Source of the DNA: Enterobacteriaceae bacterium LSJC7
GTDB taxonomy: Bacteria > Pseudomonadota > Gammaproteobacteria > Enterobacterales > Enterobacteriaceae
DNA length: 64,000 nucleotides
Direction: 5' to 3'
Assembly (NCBI GenBank): GCA_000302695.1
Contig: AMFN01000005.1
Location: forward strand, 186,001 to 250,000
Positions 61,465-64,000 of this stretch are shown piece by piece. The position numbers and the translations under genes were made by a program. The notes beneath the pieces are model-generated. The model was not told the DNA's origin. It made no database searches and saw nothing but the letters and a program-made list of their open reading frames with translations. Position 1 is the stretch's first letter; every line of letters begins with the position of its first letter.

Positions 61465-61881
61465 TTATTGCTTGTGGGAGGTATACCAGGTGTCCGGCAC
61501 TGTTATGCCATTCCACTCTTTCAACCTCCACGCCTCGTTCTCATGGGTAAAAATAACAGAGAACTGGTTATTCATCTCATCACTCCAGTAATCCAGAATC
61601 ACGTCATTACCGTCAAAATAGATAATGGACAGACTGTGCGGGAAATCCGTGTCATTACTGATGGTTTCATAAAAATCCTGCACTTCATTATCAAGTGCCG
61701 GCACGGCCTTGATGATTTTACGGATAAACGTCATCAGACCGGCAATGCCTTCAACCTGCTCTGGCTCCAGAGCAATCACGATAGCATGTGCTGCTGATAT
61801 CAGTATTTCATCCTGATCAATCGTCAGCGCCTGCTCTGCGCAGATAAACTGTCCATCCTGATATCGATTCTGGCGTAACAT
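61465..61881 (-). CDS. unknown cytoplasmic protein
   Basis: The ATG at 61881, after GGAGAGACCC, gives 138 residues. It is acidic and soluble with no signal peptide or membrane segment; two Trp-rich stretches (VILDYWSDEMNNQFSVIF and EAWRLKEWNGITVPDTWYTSHKQ) are notable. No family is recognised. It lies alone between the fasciclin operon and the nucleoside hydrolase. The frame and ribosome site make it a likely real gene. Confidence 0.7.
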   Translation of the reverse strand: MLRQNRYQDGQFICAEQALTIDQDEILISAAHAIVIALEPEQVEGIAGLMTFIRKIIKAVPALDNEVQDFYETISNDTDFPHSLSIIYFDGNDVILDYWSDEMNNQFSVIFTHENEAWRLKEWNGITVPDTWYTSHKQ

Positions 61882-62114
61882 GCGGGTCTCTCCTTTCCTT
61901 GTCAGAGATAACATGACGTTGGTTGTATCACTGCAAATCCGGCACGTAAATGCTGGAAACGTCTAAGAAAAGCGGGGCAATAAAGACAATAAAAGGACAC
62001 GGCGCACATGTGCGCCGTTAATTGCAGTTAAGATGCCAGGACAGGTGTTGATAAGAGAGGTTCGCTATCAGGGCTGACGTATTGACATACAGACAATGAA
62101 AACCCACTCCCCCG

Positions 62115-63083
62115 TCACGCCTGCAAATATGCCTCAATCAGCGCGAGCAGCCGTGCGTTGTCAATCGTCGTCAGAATTTGCACCGGCGCGCCCTGTGGCT
62201 CAGGCACGCCCACATTCAACCGAAGCTTGCCGTAGCGACAGGTGGTGCCGCGCGCCACGCCGTGCAGCGCCACATCAAGATAATCGGTTTCGCTCTCACA
62301 TAGCGTGGGGTCAAGCAACCAGGCGATGGTCAACACATCGTGGATCCAGCAGCCAGGCAGACCGCGCGTTTTTATTGAATAATCAATCCACGGCGTCATG
62401 GTGCGAGACAGGTAGCGCGTGGCGGCGTTATCCACGGACGCCAGCCTGACCAGGTCGGTGTGTACCATTTGTGTCTGGGTGGTAACGTCCATTGGCACAA
62501 GCGTAATGGGCGCGCCACTGGTGAGCACGATATGCGCCGCTTCCGGGTCGAGTCCGAAATTGGTGTCTTTCAGATAGCCCGGCACGTTAAACACGCCGCC
62601 CATAATCACAATGCGCTTTACCGCGCTTGCCATCTCCGGGAACAAACGCAGTGCGAGTGCCACGTTGGTCAGCGGGCCAATTGCCACTAAGGTAATTTCA
62701 CCGGGGTTATTGCAGATAAGCTCGCCCAGCGCAAAAGGGGCCAGCGGCTGGGTGCGCTCGCAGTCGGGCGGAGGCGTCACGCTCTGCCATAACGGGCGCA
62801 GGCCATTGTTATCAACGGCGTTATCCAGGCGCTCGCGCCACGGCGCGGCAGGCTCCAGCAGCGCGTGGGACGCCCCGCGGTACACCGGCACACTGGCACC
62901 CAACTCGCGCACCAGATTACAGGCAACCGCATAGCCCACTTCGCTTGCGGTATTGCCCGCAACGGTGGTTATCATCTCAAGATGCATCTGTGGCGCAGAC
63001 AGCGCCAGAGCAAGTGCCAGACCGTCATCAACGTTAGCACCCGGGATCCCGTTGCCGGGATCGCAATCAATAATTACTCGCAT
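62115..63083 (-). CDS. ribonucleoside/inosine-uridine nucleoside hydrolase
   Basis: Product of 322 residues of the IUNH/Rih family that splits nucleosides into base and ribose. The N-terminal calcium-binding motif reads DCDPGNGIPGANVDDGLAL, a longer spacing than the usual DxDPGxDD, with the second metal region LVAIGPLTNVALAL and His in SIKTRGLPGCWIHDVLTIAWLLDP. The cluster DxDPGNGIPGANVDD is found in a subgroup of the family. Adjacent to a LacI-family regulator on the same strand, with which it may form an operon. Confidence 0.9.
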   Translation of the reverse strand: MRVIIDCDPGNGIPGANVDDGLALALALSAPQMHLEMITTVAGNTASEVGYAVACNLVRELGASVPVYRGASHALLEPAAPWRERLDNAVDNNGLRPLWQSVTPPPDCERTQPLAPFALGELICNNPGEITLVAIGPLTNVALALRLFPEMASAVKRIVIMGGVFNVPGYLKDTNFGLDPEAAHIVLTSGAPITLVPMDVTTQTQMVHTDLVRLASVDNAATRYLSRTMTPWIDYSIKTRGLPGCWIHDVLTIAWLLDPTLCESETDYLDVALHGVARGTTCRYGKLRLNVGVPEPQGAPVQILTTIDNARLLALIEAYLQA

Positions 63084-63101
63084 ACCTGTACAGCGTCTGC
63101 A

Positions 63102-64000
63102 TCAGCTCACCGGGCGTTTCGCCGGTTGGCAGCCACAGGACTCTCCGTGTTGTAAATCGAAAGCAAATTCGCGGTGACGCGCTTTGCCGTCCCACGCTTT
63201 TAACATGCCAACGGCCGCCTGCGCCATGCGGGTGACCGGCTGTCGCACGGCGGTTAATGACGGCACGTTATACTGCGACTCCAGGGTGGCGTTAAAACAC
63301 ACCAGTGCAACATCGTCGGGAACTTTCAGGCCGTGTTCCGCCAGTGCGCGCAGGCAACCTAACGCCTGCTGCTCATTGGTGGTAAACAGCGCCCGAGGCC
63401 GTGGGCCACGCAGCAAACGCTGTGTGGCCTCATAGCCCCCGGCACGCGTGTAATCGGTGGAAAAGATCCACGACGTATTTACGCCAAGCCCCGCCTCTTC
63501 CAGCGCATGACGCCAGCCGCGCAGTCTGTCCTGCGTGTTGAGCATCGTCGTCGGGCCGCAAATAATGCCAATATCGCGATAGCCGTGCTCAATCAGATGA
63601 CGCGTTGCAAGGTTCGCCGCCTGTTCTTCATTGACCTGAATCGAACTGACATTCAGGCTTTTGTCGATGCGGTCAATCATCACGCACGGCGTACCGCTGG
63701 CCAGAATCAGGTCGATATACGGATGGCGGTCAACGCTTGTGTAAATCAGTCCGTCCACCTGCCGGTGCAGCAGATTATTGATGATTTCCCGCTCGCGCTG
63801 CCTGTCGTCTCCGGCATCGCCCAGCAACAGCACCTTGCCATCGGCAAATGCCTCCTGCTGCAACGCGTGCGCCATGGAAGAGATAAAGGGATTGGAGATA
63901 TTTGGCACCACCAGCCCGTAGGTTTGCGTGGTGCCGGATGCCAGCGCTTGCGCAATACCGTTAGGGCGGTAACCGGTTTTTTCTATCGCTGCCAGCACTT
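63102..64000 (-). CDS. LacI-family transcription regulator (N-terminus beyond the window)
   Basis: Partial gene: the frame stays open to the window edge, and only about the last third of the helix-turn-helix domain (VLAAIEKTGYRPNGIAQALASGTT) is inside. The effector domain is complete (GLVVPNISNPFISSMAHALQQEAFADGKVLLLGDAGDDRQREREIINNLLHRQVDGLIYTS, then DIGIICGPTTMLNTQDRLRGW), of the RbsR/PurR type. It is 18 bases from the nucleoside hydrolase, which is its likely target. Confidence 0.92.
   Translation of the reverse strand, partial: VLAAIEKTGYRPNGIAQALASGTTQTYGLVVPNISNPFISSMAHALQQEAFADGKVLLLGDAGDDRQREREIINNLLHRQVDGLIYTSVDRHPYIDLILASGTPCVMIDRIDKSLNVSSIQVNEEQAANLATRHLIEHGYRDIGIICGPTTMLNTQDRLRGWRHALEEAGLGVNTSWIFSTDYTRAGGYEATQRLLRGPRPRALFTTNEQQALGCLRALAEHGLKVPDDVALVCFNATLESQYNVPSLTAVRQPVTRMAQAAVGMLKAWDGKARHREFAFDLQHGESCGCQPAKRPVS

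Overview
The window is chromosomal DNA of a member of the Enterobacteriaceae. Both ends carry core genes in the Escherichia coli order. The left end reads livJ (partial), rpoH, ftsX-ftsE-ftsY, rsmD, yhhL, yhhM, yhhN, zntA, tusA, yhhQ, dcrB, yhhS, yhhT. The right end reads yhiN, pitA, uspB, uspA, then rsmJ, prlC, rlmJ, gor. Protein lengths and motifs match the E. coli proteins closely, but sequence divergence, the longer FtsY and the accessory content show that it is not E. coli. The genus cannot be fixed from the sequence alone; no ribosomal RNA, tRNA, IS element, prophage or CRISPR array is visible.

Between yhhT and yhiN, where E. coli K-12 carries acpT and the nik operon, lies about 33 kb of accessory DNA. 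It opens with a secreted alpha/beta hydrolase, a nitronate monooxygenase-like enzyme and an orphan DcrB/Eag-like protein. Next comes the most striking feature: a 17-gene, minus-strand block of about 19 kb (36065 down to 16894) ending in a clear terminator. Its first two genes are a two-partner secretion pair (a small FHA-type TpsA and a TpsB/FhaC-like transporter). They are followed by a dedicated type II fatty-acid/polyketide synthase: AcpS, FabG-like reductase, FabZ-like dehydratase, acyl carrier protein, a GcvT-fold protein, a fused ketosynthase/chain-length-factor, a second degenerate ketosynthase, a third remote thiolase-like protein and a FabD-like malonyl transferase. The block also holds a LolCDE/LolA-like export set (ATPase, FtsX-type permease, LolA-like periplasmic protein, beta-barrel outer-membrane protein, small secreted protein) and a final polytopic membrane protein. 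The simplest reading is a machine that makes an acyl/polyketide chain, moves it to the outer membrane, and is co-expressed with a secreted surface protein. I do not recognise it as a described system.

Upstream of that block is a 1.6 kb AT-rich region with no clear gene. Then comes a CusR/HprR-like two-component system with a matching TGACAA-N2-TTGTCA operator in three places. The operators associate it with a cupin and carboxymuconolactone-decarboxylase (CMD) gene pair, a CMD-cupin fusion gene under a LysR regulator, and a YhcN-like small periplasmic protein. The right core region is interrupted by a carbonic anhydrase-SulP pair between uspA and rsmJ. After gor lie an 8-bp tandem repeat, a fasciclin/ECF-sigma/anti-sigma operon that parallels the mycobacterial SigK-RskA-MPT70 arrangement, an unknown small gene, and a nucleoside hydrolase next to a LacI-family regulator cut by the window edge.

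Regulatory sequences that can be read directly include the sigma-E P3 promoter and two DnaA boxes of rpoH, the ZntR promoter of zntA, a probable preQ1-I riboswitch before yhhQ, a probable sigma-32 promoter for prlC, and several rho-independent terminators.
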